This document shows positions 31,977 through 41,859 of a stretch of DNA of 64,000 bases, piece after piece. The notes under the pieces are model-generated. The model was not told the DNA's origin, did not search any database, and saw nothing but the letters and a program-made list of their open reading frames with translations. Position 1 is the stretch's first letter; each line of letters opens with the position of its first letter. The position numbers and the translations under genes are program-made. Source of the DNA: Sphingomonas sp. SORGH_AS_0950 (lineage in GTDB: Bacteria > Pseudomonadota > Alphaproteobacteria > Sphingomonadales > Sphingomonadaceae); the NCBI RefSeq assembly GCF_030818415.1, contig NZ_JAUTAE010000001.1, positions 560,501 to 624,500 on the forward strand. Reading direction: 5' to 3'.

Positions 31977-34616
31977 ATGAAGATCGTCGTGATGAGTCTG
32001 TTGGTCGGCGCATCACCCATGGCGACCGCAGCGGCACAAGATGCGGCCCCTCGGGCGAGTGTAGGAGAGTCGAAGACGGGCGACGAGATCGTGGTCACCG
32101 GGACGCGCACCGGCGAACGTACCGTCACGACTTCACCGGTGCCGATCGACGTGCTGCGCGGCGACGAATTGCGCGCTTCGGGTTATCAGGAGACGAGCGA
32201 GGTGCTCCGCCAGCTTGCGCCGTCCTTCTCCTTCGCCAATCCGACGACGCCGGACGGCAACACCCATATCCACTCCGCCTCGCTGCGGGGGCTGTCACCC
32301 GACGAGACGCTGGTGCTGGTCAACGGCAAGCGGCTTCACGGTGCGGCCTGGGTCAATACCGGCGGCACGATCGGGAAGGGCGCGACGCCGACCGACCTCA
32401 ACCAGATCCCGGCGGCAGGGATCGGCCGTATCGAGATCCTGCGCGACGGTGCCTCGGCGCAATATGGCTCCGACGCGATCGCGGGCGTCATCAACATCCT
32501 GCTTCGGACCGATACCGCGCTGCATGCCACGGCCAGCGCGGGCACGACCTATGACGGCGGTGGCGACACCTATGAGGTCTCGCTGGGTGGCGGGCTGAAG
32601 CTGGGGGAGGACGGCTTCGTCAACGTCACCGGCTATTATCGCGATCATCAGGCGGCGAACCGTGCGCAGCCGGACACGCGGCAATTCTATTTCGGCCTCT
32701 CGCCCACGGGCGCGCCGCAGCCATTGTCGTCGCGCTATGGGGCGGGGATCGGGCTCAATCCGCCCGGCGGTGTCACGGGAACACGGCTTGACCCGCGCGA
32801 GGCCAGCGTCGACCGCAACGTCTGGCGCTTCGCCGATCAGGGCGACATCAAGGACGGCTCCGTCCTGGTCAATCTCAGCAAGCCGCTCGGCAGCGTCGAA
32901 CTCTATGGCTTTGGCGGCTATCGCTTGAGCAGGGCGAAGAGCAACGCCTCGTTCCGCCGTCCGGGGCAGGACGAGAATGTCCGTGCGATCTACCCGAACG
33001 GCTTCCTGCCTTTCGTCGATACCGAAAGTACAGACTATACCGGCGCGCTCGGCCTGCGCGGCGATCTGGCCGGTTGGAAGTGGGACCTGTCGAGCGTCTA
33101 TGGCGGCAACCGCATCGCATATCGGACACGGAACACGCTCAACGCCACGCTGGGGACCGCCAGCCCCACGCGCTTCTATAACGGCCGCTATGGCAATTCG
33201 CAGTGGACGACCGACCTGACCCTCTCGAACAGTGTCGAGGCGGGGCTGGCTGCGCCGATCGACGTCGCGATCGGGGCGGAATATCGCCGTGACGGGTACA
33301 AGATCGGCGCCGGCGAGCTGGCCAGCTATCAATATGGGCCCGCACGCGTACTCGACGGCCCGAATGCCGGCGCGATCCCGACGATCGGGTCGCAGGGTTT
33401 CGCGGGCATTCAGCCAAGCGACACGGTCGATGTCCACCGCGACGCGATCAGCGCCTTCGCGGAAGCCGGACTGGAACCGCTGCACGGCTGGACGGTCGAT
33501 CTCGCCGGACGCTATGAGCATTATTCGGACTTCGGCGACACCTGGAACGGGCAGGCGTCGACGCGCCTCGCCCTGCCGGCGGGGTTCGCCCTGCGCGGGT
33601 CCATCGGCACCGGCTTCCACGCGCCCAGTCTTGCCCAGCAATATTTCAGTTCGACCAGCAGCCGGACGATCGTCAACAACACGACCGGTTTCCCCGAATT
33701 CGTCCTCGTCCGCACCGCGCCGGTCGGCTCGGCCCTCGCCAAGGCCCTCGGCGCCCAGGCCTTGAAACCCGAGACGTCGACCAACTTCGGCGGTGGCCTG
33801 ACGTACGCGGCTGGCCGTCTGACGGCGTCGGTCGACTATTATCATATCGACATCGACGACCGGATCATGCTGTCGTCCAACTATGTCGATGCGTCGGGCA
33901 GCCGCCGTTTGCGCGACTATCTCGCCGGTATCGGTATTCCGGGCGTGACCAGCGTCCGCTACTTCACCAACGCGGTCGACACCCGGACGCAAGGTGTCGA
34001 CGTGACCGCGGCCTATGCAACCCCGCTGGGCGGGTGGGGCGACCTGAAGCTGACGGCGGCGTATAATCATAACCTGACACGGCTGCGTCGTATCGCGGCG
34101 ACGCCCCCGCAAATTACGGCGCTGGGTATCACGACACCGCTGTTCGACGTCGTCGAACGGACGCGCGTCGAGCGCGGCCAGCCGCGCGACAAGGTAGCGC
34201 TGGGGACGACCCTCCGGACCGGGCCGATCACCTTCGATGTGCGCGCCACCCGCTATGGCCGGGTCGAGCAAGTGGCGCTGACCAACCAGACGCCTGCCGC
34301 CGTCGCCCTGATCGCGCAAGGATCGACGCCCTATCGCACATTGCCGACCGAATCCGGGACGCGGGGCAATGTCGATGTCATCCAGCAGCTGGAGCCGAAA
34401 TGGGTGACGGATTTCAGCTTCACCGGGCAGGTCAACCGCAACCTGGCGGTGACGGTGGGCGCCAACAATCTGTTCAACGTCTACCCGACCGAGAACATCC
34501 GGTCGACCGCCGCGCTGACCGGCGCCGATACGTTCGGTGTCTTTCCGTACAGCGAATTCTCACCCTTCGGCTTCAGCGGTGCCTTTTATTATGTTCGCGC
34601 CGGAGTGAGCTTCTGA
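31977..34616 (+). CDS. TonB-dependent receptor coupled to a Tat-type aminotransferase
   Basis: The 879-aa receptor has a short signal peptide (MKIVVMSLLVGASPMATAAAQ), a TonB box DEIVVTGTRTGERTV, a plug with LRGLSPDETLVLVNGKRLHGAAWVNTGGTIGKG and DGASAQYGSDAIAGVINI, and a barrel ending FYYVRAGVSF. The LVNGKR/GSDAIAG pattern places it with the sphingomonad/Xanthomonas receptor class distinct from the 9184 and 44724 receptors. AAGGGGG precedes the ATG. Its stop overlaps the next gene start (TGATG), so the following aminotransferase is co-translated. Confidence 0.92.
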   Translation: MKIVVMSLLVGASPMATAAAQDAAPRASVGESKTGDEIVVTGTRTGERTVTTSPVPIDVLRGDELRASGYQETSEVLRQLAPSFSFANPTTPDGNTHIHSASLRGLSPDETLVLVNGKRLHGAAWVNTGGTIGKGATPTDLNQIPAAGIGRIEILRDGASAQYGSDAIAGVINILLRTDTALHATASAGTTYDGGGDTYEVSLGGGLKLGEDGFVNVTGYYRDHQAANRAQPDTRQFYFGLSPTGAPQPLSSRYGAGIGLNPPGGVTGTRLDPREASVDRNVWRFADQGDIKDGSVLVNLSKPLGSVELYGFGGYRLSRAKSNASFRRPGQDENVRAIYPNGFLPFVDTESTDYTGALGLRGDLAGWKWDLSSVYGGNRIAYRTRNTLNATLGTASPTRFYNGRYGNSQWTTDLTLSNSVEAGLAAPIDVAIGAEYRRDGYKIGAGELASYQYGPARVLDGPNAGAIPTIGSQGFAGIQPSDTVDVHRDAISAFAEAGLEPLHGWTVDLAGRYEHYSDFGDTWNGQASTRLALPAGFALRGSIGTGFHAPSLAQQYFSSTSSRTIVNNTTGFPEFVLVRTAPVGSALAKALGAQALKPETSTNFGGGLTYAAGRLTASVDYYHIDIDDRIMLSSNYVDASGSRRLRDYLAGIGIPGVTSVRYFTNAVDTRTQGVDVTAAYATPLGGWGDLKLTAAYNHNLTRLRRIAATPPQITALGITTPLFDVVERTRVERGQPRDKVALGTTLRTGPITFDVRATRYGRVEQVALTNQTPAAVALIAQGSTPYRTLPTESGTRGNVDVIQQLEPKWVTDFSFTGQVNRNLAVTVGANNLFNVYPTENIRSTAALTGADTFGVFPYSEFSPFGFSGAFYYVRAGVSF

Positions 34617-35695
34617 TGGCGGCGCTGCTCAACCGGCGCGAGTGGATCGCGATGGGCGCGGCGGTGGCCGCGACACCGGCGATCGGCACTGGTCTTGCCG
34701 CACGGACCCGGCTGTCACTCAACGAGAACGCCTGGGGGCCGTCGCCAAACGTCGCGCCCGCCATCCGTGCGGCGGCGATTGGCGTGGAGCGCTATGTCGA
34801 GCAGGCTGAGGTGGACGCGCTCGCCCGGCAGATCGCCCGCCTCGAAGGCGTCGCGCCCGAGCAGGTCGTGATCGGCGAAGTGCTCGAAGCACTCGGGCTG
34901 TTCCTGGCGCGCAGGCGGGCAGGGGGTGGCGAGATCGTCTTCTCGGCACCCGGCTATACGGCGCTGGTCGATGCCGCGGCCCCGCTTGGTGGGCGGGGCA
35001 GGCCGGTGCCGCTCAATGGGCGGTTGGAGAACGACCTGCCGGCATTGTCGCGTGCGGTCGGCGGGGACACATTGGCCGTGTCGCTGGTGAACCCTCACAA
35101 TCCTTCCGGCACAGTGAGCGAGGCGGGGGCGTGGCATGCCTTTCTGGCCGACGTGTCCCGCCGGACTCTGGCCGTAGTGGACGAGGCGTATCTCGAATAT
35201 GACGACCTCGCCGGGCTGTCGGCGATCCGGCACGTGCGGGCGGGGCGCAACGTGCTCGTCTTCCGCACCCTCGCCAAGATCTATGGGCTGGCGGGACTGT
35301 CGGTCGGTTATGCCGTTTCGCAGGCGCCGCTGGCGACCGCCTTGCGTCAGGCGGGGATCGGCGCGCCGCATTCCCTGTCCCGCCCTGCGCTTGTGGCGGC
35401 CGGCGCGGCGCTGGCGGATCAAGACCATGTCGCCATGGTGCGCGACCGGACGGCGGGGGAGCGGCGGCGGCTTCACACGGCGCTCGACGCGCTGTCGCTC
35501 CGCCACACCGATGCGCGCGGGAACTTCGTCTTCTTCCGCACGCCGGCAGCAGGCCGCCTTCGCGCTGCGGCCGCCACGCCAGGCATCGAGATTGCCAAGC
35601 CGTTCCCCCCGCTCGATGACTGGGTACGCGTGACGGTCGGACGACCGGCGGAGAACGACCGCTTTCTTGCCGTGCTGCGGCAGGTGGCCGGATGA
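34616..35695 (+). CDS. Tat-exported HisC-like PLP aminotransferase
   Basis: The 359-aa fold-type I aminotransferase of the histidinol-phosphate aminotransferase group has NPHNPSG (residues 159-165), DEAY (189-192) and the PLP lysine K221 in FRTLAKIYGLAGLSVGYAV. Unlike cytosolic HisC it begins with MAALLNRREWIAMGAAVAATPAIGTGLAA, a twin-arginine type signal (R7-R8) with hydrophobic stretch, so it is probably folded in the cytoplasm with PLP and exported to the periplasm. It is translationally coupled to a TonB receptor, which suggests it transforms an imported amino compound. Its substrate is unknown. Confidence 0.85.
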   Translation: MAALLNRREWIAMGAAVAATPAIGTGLAARTRLSLNENAWGPSPNVAPAIRAAAIGVERYVEQAEVDALARQIARLEGVAPEQVVIGEVLEALGLFLARRRAGGGEIVFSAPGYTALVDAAAPLGGRGRPVPLNGRLENDLPALSRAVGGDTLAVSLVNPHNPSGTVSEAGAWHAFLADVSRRTLAVVDEAYLEYDDLAGLSAIRHVRAGRNVLVFRTLAKIYGLAGLSVGYAVSQAPLATALRQAGIGAPHSLSRPALVAAGAALADQDHVAMVRDRTAGERRRLHTALDALSLRHTDARGNFVFFRTPAAGRLRAAAATPGIEIAKPFPPLDDWVRVTVGRPAENDRFLAVLRQVAG

Positions 35696-35751
35696 CAAAC
35701 GCTCCGGATCTGGCGGCGATTGCCGATGGCTTCTGGAAGCTCGAAGCATAA
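35692..35751 (+). pseudogene. Truncated 5' remnant of a further operon gene
   Basis: An ATG overlapping the aminotransferase stop (ATGA) opens a 19-residue frame, MTNAPDLAAIADGFWKLEA, ending TAA just before the convergent LysR gene. The IADGFW start is reminiscent of metallo-beta-lactamase-fold hydrolases. The abrupt stop suggests a gene cut off by the rearrangement that placed the LysR unit here. Confidence 0.4.
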
Positions 35752-35753
35752 CC

Positions 35754-36647
35754 CTATGCATCGTCGCTGAACGCCGAGACCGCCATGTCGACAAAGGCGC
35801 GCAGGCCTGCCGTCATGCGACGATCGGGCAGGCGGACGAGCGTCAGCGGACGAGGTTCGGGCGCGTAATCCGCCAGGACGGGGATCAGGCGCCCTGACGC
35901 CAGATCACCGTCCAGCGTCACGCGCGATTGCAGGATGATGCCATAGCCCGCGACCGCCGCCTGCCGCAGGGCGGCTGCGTGATTGATGCGCAGGCGGGGC
36001 GGGGGCAGCGGTACGACATGCTCACCGCCCGGACCGACCAGCGTCCAGCGGTCGTCCGCACCGAATTGCGCGAAACCGATCAGCCGATGTTCGAGCAAGT
36101 CGTCGGGCGTCTCCGGATGACCGTGCCGTTCCACATAGCCCGGCGCGGCGGCGAGTATCAGCCGATAGGGAGCGAGCGGATGGGCGACCAGCCAGTCGTC
36201 CTCCAGCGCACCGATCCGAAAGGCCAGGTCGAAGCCTTCCTCGATCAGATCGACCTTGCGGTCGCCCAGCACCAGTTCCGCCTGCATGTCCGGAAAGCGG
36301 TCGAGATAGGTGGCCAGCAAGGGCGCGACCCGTTCGGTGCCGAAGGCGATCGGTGCGGCGATGCGAAGCCGACCGACCGGCGTCTGCGCCACCTCGGCCC
36401 CCACCGCCTCCGCGATCGCGACATCCGCCAGCACGCGGCGACAGGATTCGGCGAAGCGCCGACCGGCCTCGGTCGGCGACAACCGCCGGGTCGTCCGGTG
36501 CAGCAGACGGGTGTCGAGCCGCGCTTCCAGTGCATTGACGTGCTTGGCCACCATCGTTGCCGAAATGTCGTGCGCCTTGGCCGCGGCGGTAAAGCTGCCG
36601 AGGTCGACCACGGATACGAAGATCGCCATGCTGGTCAATCGGTCCAT
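35754..36647 (-). CDS. LysR-family transcriptional regulator
   Basis: The 297-aa protein has an N-terminal winged HTH (MDRLTSMAIFVSVVDLGSFTAAAKAHDISATMVAKHVNALEARLDTRLLHRTTRRLSPTEAG) and a substrate-binding domain (VGRLRIAAPIAFGTERVAPLL...). It resembles the DsdC/CrgA-like subgroup that regulates a divergent oxidoreductase. The quinone oxidoreductase gene starts 126 bases away on the other strand, the usual LysR-target arrangement. Confidence 0.93.
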   Translation of the reverse strand: MDRLTSMAIFVSVVDLGSFTAAAKAHDISATMVAKHVNALEARLDTRLLHRTTRRLSPTEAGRRFAESCRRVLADVAIAEAVGAEVAQTPVGRLRIAAPIAFGTERVAPLLATYLDRFPDMQAELVLGDRKVDLIEEGFDLAFRIGALEDDWLVAHPLAPYRLILAAAPGYVERHGHPETPDDLLEHRLIGFAQFGADDRWTLVGPGGEHVVPLPPPRLRINHAAALRQAAVAGYGIILQSRVTLDGDLASGRLIPVLADYAPEPRPLTLVRLPDRRMTAGLRAFVDMAVSAFSDDA

Positions 36648-36773
36648 TGCAAACCCCTGGTTCGAAGACGTCGTAGCCTATGCGGCTGTTTCCGACACTG
36701 TCCAGCAGGCATCCTCCGTTCATTGGCAACCGAGACAAGGATGATCGGCGATGGGTGTGTCGAGGATAGTGCG

Positions 36774-37745
36774 GTGAAGGCGTTGTTTTTCGATCGGTTC
36801 GGGGGCCCCGAGGTCCTGCGCTATGGCGATCTTTCGGATCAGGCTCTCGACGCTGGTTCGGTGTTGGTGGAGACCAGCGCGGTCGGCCTGAACTTCGCCG
36901 ACATCTATCGCCGTCAGGGCGTCTATGTGCTGGACGGCGAGGCGCCATGGATCGGCGGCTATGAGGGTGCCGGGCGCATCGTTACGGTCGGGACCGGCGT
37001 GGATCGCTGGCGGGTCGGGCAGCGGGTCGGGTTTCTCGACGTGCCGCGCGCCCATGCCGAACGGGTGTACGCGCCCGCCGATCGTCTGGTCGCACTGCCG
37101 GACGATGTCGATGACCGCACGGCCGCCGCGCTGTTGCTGCAAGGCGTGACGGCGCAATATCTGGTCGAGGATAGCGGCAGGCTGTCGGCAGGCGACCGGG
37201 TGCTGGTCCAGGCCGCATCGGGCGGCGTCGGGCGGCTGCTGACCCAGATGGCGGCGGCGCTGGGCGCCGAGGTCCATGCGCTGGCCTCGACGCCGTCCAA
37301 GCGCGAACAGGCGCGGTCGAATGGCGCAAGTGCAGTCTATGGCTATGACGATTGGGTGGCGCAGGTGCGGCGGGCGACCGGGGACGGCGTCAATGTGGTC
37401 TATGATTCGATCGGCACCACGCTCCACGACAGCCTCGCCGCCTTGCGTCCCGGTGGCCGCGTGGTGATCTTCGGCAAGGCGGGTGGTACGCCGCCCGCGA
37501 TCGATCCGCTGTCGCTGATGGAGCATTCCAAGGGTGTCGTTGGCGGCGATCTTTGGACCTATCTCAACCGCGCCGAAAGCCGACAGAGCCGCGCCGACCG
37601 GCTGTTCGCGGCCTTGCGGGCTGGCACCATCACTGCGCCTGCGATCACCGCTTTCCCGCTGAGCGAAGGCGCCGCCGCCCATCGACTGCTGAAGGATCGC
37701 AGCTTCGCGGGCAAAATTGTCCTGATCCCCGACGGTCCACGGTAA
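36774..37745 (+). CDS. NADPH:quinone oxidoreductase-type zinc-free MDR
   Basis: The 323-aa medium-chain reductase has SAVGLNFADIYRRQGVY, GYEGAGRIVTVGTGV and the cofactor loop VLVQAASGGVGRLLTQMAAALGAEV; it lacks zinc ligands, as in quinone oxidoreductase (QorA/zeta-crystallin). The start is taken as GTG 36774 with GAGGA upstream; ATG 36741 in the same frame is the alternative but has AAGG too close. It is probably regulated by the divergent LysR. Confidence 0.9.
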   Translation: MKALFFDRFGGPEVLRYGDLSDQALDAGSVLVETSAVGLNFADIYRRQGVYVLDGEAPWIGGYEGAGRIVTVGTGVDRWRVGQRVGFLDVPRAHAERVYAPADRLVALPDDVDDRTAAALLLQGVTAQYLVEDSGRLSAGDRVLVQAASGGVGRLLTQMAAALGAEVHALASTPSKREQARSNGASAVYGYDDWVAQVRRATGDGVNVVYDSIGTTLHDSLAALRPGGRVVIFGKAGGTPPAIDPLSLMEHSKGVVGGDLWTYLNRAESRQSRADRLFAALRAGTITAPAITAFPLSEGAAAHRLLKDRSFAGKIVLIPDGPR

Positions 37746-38678
<933 letters not shown>

Positions 38679-38679
<1 letters not shown>

Positions 38680-38993
38680 TGGTAACGATCGAGGTCATTA
38701 CCCGTGACGGCAACCATACCGAGGTCGAGGCCGCCGCAGATGTCAGCGTCATGGAAGCGATCCGGGATACCGGTATCGGCGAGTTGCTGGCGATGTGCGG
38801 CGGATGCTGTTCCTGCGCGACCTGCCACGTCTATGTTGAGGCCGGGGGAGGGGACTTGCCGCCGCCCGGCCCCGACGAAGACGACCTGCTCGACAGCAGC
38901 GCCTATCGCACTGACCGATCCCGCCTGGCCTGCCAACTGACCATGCGGGATATGGGCACGGGATACCGGATACGCATCGCGCCCGAGGATTAG
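38679..38993 (+). CDS. 2Fe-2S ferredoxin (second copy)
   Basis: The 104-aa paralogue of the ferredoxin at 26663 differs at 14 positions by eye and keeps all four ligands (C40, C46, C49, C85). It has lost the Cys in the C-terminal TSCQ of copy 1 (here TGYR). The frame has stayed open while the flavoprotein gene in front of it decayed, so it may be under selection, for example as an alternative P450 partner; whether it has a promoter is unclear. TAATG coupling to the pseudogene is retained. Confidence 0.85.
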
Positions 38994-39195
38994 GGTGGGC
39001 GCGATCTCATCCGCCGCGCTCCCTGGCCGGACTGCGGGACGTCGGGTCCGTCGGCATCGGCCCCCAATGAGAAAGGCTTTAAAGACGGTTCGACGTTTTT
39101 TTAGAGCTACTTACGGCTCGCCTTTGCCCGTTTCACGTCAAATCCGCACTACCATCCTCCGAGACCAAACACCTACTGCGCGCGGGTACTGCGGA

Positions 39196-41649
39196 TCAGA
39201 GGCGACCGCGCACCGTGATCCCGAAAGTTCGGGGTGCGCCCGGATACCCCTGCACGATCCCGGTCGACTTGGTCACTCCCAGCAGGTTCACGTAATAGGC
39301 CTTGTCGAACAGATTCTCGACCCAGAGCTGAACCTCCAGCCGCTTGTCATCCATCAACATCCCGACCCGCGCCGAGGTCAGCGCATAGCCCGCAATCTCC
39401 GCCGCCGGATCGAGCGTGATCGTCGTGTTCTGCCGGGTCCGCCAATTGACGTCGACCAGACCATAGACCGCGCTATGGTCCGACACCGGCCGGGTATAGT
39501 CGGCGGTGATGTCGGCAGTCCATTTCGGCGCCCAGGCCACCTGTCGCCCGGTCAGGTCGCAGGTCGGCGCGCTGATCTGCACCGGGCAAACCGAATTGCG
39601 GAACGAGGCATAGATCGCCCGGTTATAGGCAAGGAACCCCTTCAGGTGTAGCGGGCCCATAAACGCCTCGCCTTCGCTCTCCACGCCCTCGGACACCAGC
39701 GCGCCGACATTGGCCAGGAACTTGGTGGCGGTGTTGCCGACACCGATCGACTGGTTGGCCTGATAATTCTTCACATAGGTATGGAAGGCGGTCAGGTTGA
39801 AGACCAGCCTGCGATCGAACCACTCGGTCTTGATCCCCGCCTCGATATTATCCGCCTGTTCGCCGTCGATGTGCTGGCCCGCGCCCAGCGCGATCGCCGT
39901 GGCGATGCCCTTGTCCGGATTGCTGCTGTTATAAGGCAGCAGGTTGAACCCCTTGGATTTATAGCCTCGCGCGCCGGTGACATAGACCATGACCGTATCG
40001 ACCGGTTTCCAGTTCACGCCGACCTCGCCCGACAGCGAATTGTCGGTGACATGGTCGGCCGCCGAACCGAGCTGTGCATTCGCGCCGCTGGACGACAAGG
40101 CGAGGAGCTGCGCGGTGCTCAGGCCACCACGATTGGCAATGACGCCGTCATAGCGCATCCGCTTTTCCTCCCAGGTCTGACGAAGCCCCAGGTCGAAGGC
40201 CAGGCGACGGGCTTCGTCCGGATGCCATGTAGCATGGCCGAATACCGCGCTGGTCCGGGTGTTGAACACCGCATGGCTGTCAAAGCCCGCGCCGGTCAGC
40301 GCCGAGGCCCAGCCGCCCTTGCCCCACATCAGGCCATTGGCCGGATTGGTGCCGAACAGCGTCGCGTTCGGATTGCCCGCCCAGAGATGATATTGCGACC
40401 CGAAGCGGATGCGCGAGTCGACATCGAGCTGCTGCCGCGAGAAGAAGGCACCGACCAACCCCTCCAAGGGATGGCCGGTGATCGAGGCCCAGCGCACCTC
40501 CTGCGACCATTGCTGGACCCGGTTGCACGAACCGTAATCGCGGATCGCATCCAGCTGGGTATAATCGTTGTCGTTGTTCGTGAAGCAGGACCAGCGGCTC
40601 CACGCGCCGATCGAGGTGATGGTGCCGAGCGCGTGCAGATCGATGTTCTGCTGCAGACTCAGCGCATCGGTCTTGGTCTGCGCGTTCAGCGGGGAGTCTA
40701 TGTTCATCTCCCGCTTTTCCTTGGAGCTGACGAGCAGCGTGTAACCGGCCGCCGCCATTCGCGCCTGCAGGGCGCTCGGGTTGTACACGCCCAACGTGAT
40801 CGGCCCCATGGAGGGGAAAGCCTGGGTCGCATGGGTGCCGATCACGCGGATCGTCCAATCCTCGGTCGGATTGGCCAGCAATTGTGCACGCGCGCCCTCG
40901 CCCTGCCGGGCATTCTGCCAGCGACCATTATAGACGTTGCGGTAATAGCCGTCGGTGCTGCTGGAAAAGGCCGAGAGCCGCAGCGCCAGCTTGCCGTCGA
41001 TCAGCGGGCCGGTGACGGTCCCCTTGATCTGGCGGAACCCCTGATTGCCGATGGTGAACTCGGTCGCGGCGCCCAAGGTATAGCTGGGCTTCAGCGTGTT
41101 GATCAGGACCGCGCCCGCCGTCGTGTTCTTGCCGAACAATGTGCCCTGCGGCCCACGCAACAGCTCGACGTCGGCGATGTCGTTGAAGTCGTTCGACACC
41201 ATGCCGAGCCGCGCATTATACACCCCGTCGACGAACACACCGACCGAGGCGTCGATGCCGTCGGTGTTGAAGCCGTTATTACCGATGCCTCGAATGCCGA
41301 GGTTCAATTGCTTCGGGTTGGTCAGATAGACCGAGAAGGACGGAAATTTGGTCTGGAAATTGGTGAAGTTGACCAGGTTCTGCCGCGCCAGTTCCTGCGA
41401 GGTGATGACGGTAACGGGGATCGGCACCGATTGGATATGCTCGTCCCGCCGACGTGCGACGACGACCAGGTCGCCCTGATCCGGGGCGGCGGCGTCCGAA
41501 CCGGTATCGGCGGCGGCGGGCGAAGCCGGAGCTTGCGTCGTCTGTGCCTGAAGCGGCATGGCCCAGAGCGCCACACCCGCCAGCGACAGGGACGCGACAC
41601 TATAGCCCGTGCGGCCCCCGCCGCGCGAAGTCTTGACCACCATTTTCAT
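39196..41649 (-). CDS. TonB-dependent receptor divergent from phoD
   Basis: The 817-aa receptor has a signal region (SVASLSLAGVALWAMPLQAQ), a TonB box GDLVVVARRRDEHIQ, a plug with GIRGIGNNGFNTDGIDASVGVFVDGVY and LLRGPQGTLFGKNTTAGAVLI, and a barrel ending RTFGITVRGRL. It faces the PhoD gene across 210 bases that include a Pho-box-like site reading toward this receptor and a separate palindrome. A role in uptake of a phosphorylated compound is a reasonable inference; architecture alone does not show the ligand. Confidence 0.92.
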   Translation of the reverse strand: MKMVVKTSRGGGRTGYSVASLSLAGVALWAMPLQAQTTQAPASPAAADTGSDAAAPDQGDLVVVARRRDEHIQSVPIPVTVITSQELARQNLVNFTNFQTKFPSFSVYLTNPKQLNLGIRGIGNNGFNTDGIDASVGVFVDGVYNARLGMVSNDFNDIADVELLRGPQGTLFGKNTTAGAVLINTLKPSYTLGAATEFTIGNQGFRQIKGTVTGPLIDGKLALRLSAFSSSTDGYYRNVYNGRWQNARQGEGARAQLLANPTEDWTIRVIGTHATQAFPSMGPITLGVYNPSALQARMAAAGYTLLVSSKEKREMNIDSPLNAQTKTDALSLQQNIDLHALGTITSIGAWSRWSCFTNNDNDYTQLDAIRDYGSCNRVQQWSQEVRWASITGHPLEGLVGAFFSRQQLDVDSRIRFGSQYHLWAGNPNATLFGTNPANGLMWGKGGWASALTGAGFDSHAVFNTRTSAVFGHATWHPDEARRLAFDLGLRQTWEEKRMRYDGVIANRGGLSTAQLLALSSSGANAQLGSAADHVTDNSLSGEVGVNWKPVDTVMVYVTGARGYKSKGFNLLPYNSSNPDKGIATAIALGAGQHIDGEQADNIEAGIKTEWFDRRLVFNLTAFHTYVKNYQANQSIGVGNTATKFLANVGALVSEGVESEGEAFMGPLHLKGFLAYNRAIYASFRNSVCPVQISAPTCDLTGRQVAWAPKWTADITADYTRPVSDHSAVYGLVDVNWRTRQNTTITLDPAAEIAGYALTSARVGMLMDDKRLEVQLWVENLFDKAYYVNLLGVTKSTGIVQGYPGAPRTFGITVRGRL

Positions 41650-41700
41650 TGCTCCCCCAAGGACTCATGTCCGCATTTCGGGGGCGGATAGGCACGGTCA

Positions 41701-41718
41701 GGGTCAGTTTCATGACAG
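41701..41718 (-). promoter_or_regulatory. Candidate Pho box upstream of the TonB receptor
   Basis: On the minus strand the sequence reads CTGTCAT-GAAA-CTGACCC, two 7-base direct repeats with 4-base spacing as in PhoB sites (consensus CTGTCAT); the first repeat is perfect, the second matches at 4 of 7. It lies about 50 bases upstream of the receptor ATG. Confidence 0.45.
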
Positions 41719-41739
41719 ATTTGCGGACGCTATGATGAC

Positions 41740-41762
41740 AATGTTGTCGTATCGGCAACATT
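41740..41762. promoter_or_regulatory. Palindromic operator-like site between receptor and phoD
   Basis: AATGTTG and CAACATT form a perfect 7-base inverted repeat with 9-base spacer; the centre extends it to TGTTGyCG-TAT-CGrCAACA with one mismatch. The 19-base core is the size of a LacI- or TetR-type operator. Confidence 0.5.
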
Positions 41763-41859
41763 TTCTTCATCTCCCTATCACTGGTGGTCGGATACTCTGG
41801 CGAGCGAGCAAAATGGGGCGTAAAGCGCAGCCATATCTTCCTTCAGGAACCGTGATCCC

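Noticed and set aside
32295..34319. 674-codon minus-strand open frame
   Set aside because: It is antisense to the TonB receptor at 31977, with composition typical of a shadow frame and no recognisable domain or ribosome site.
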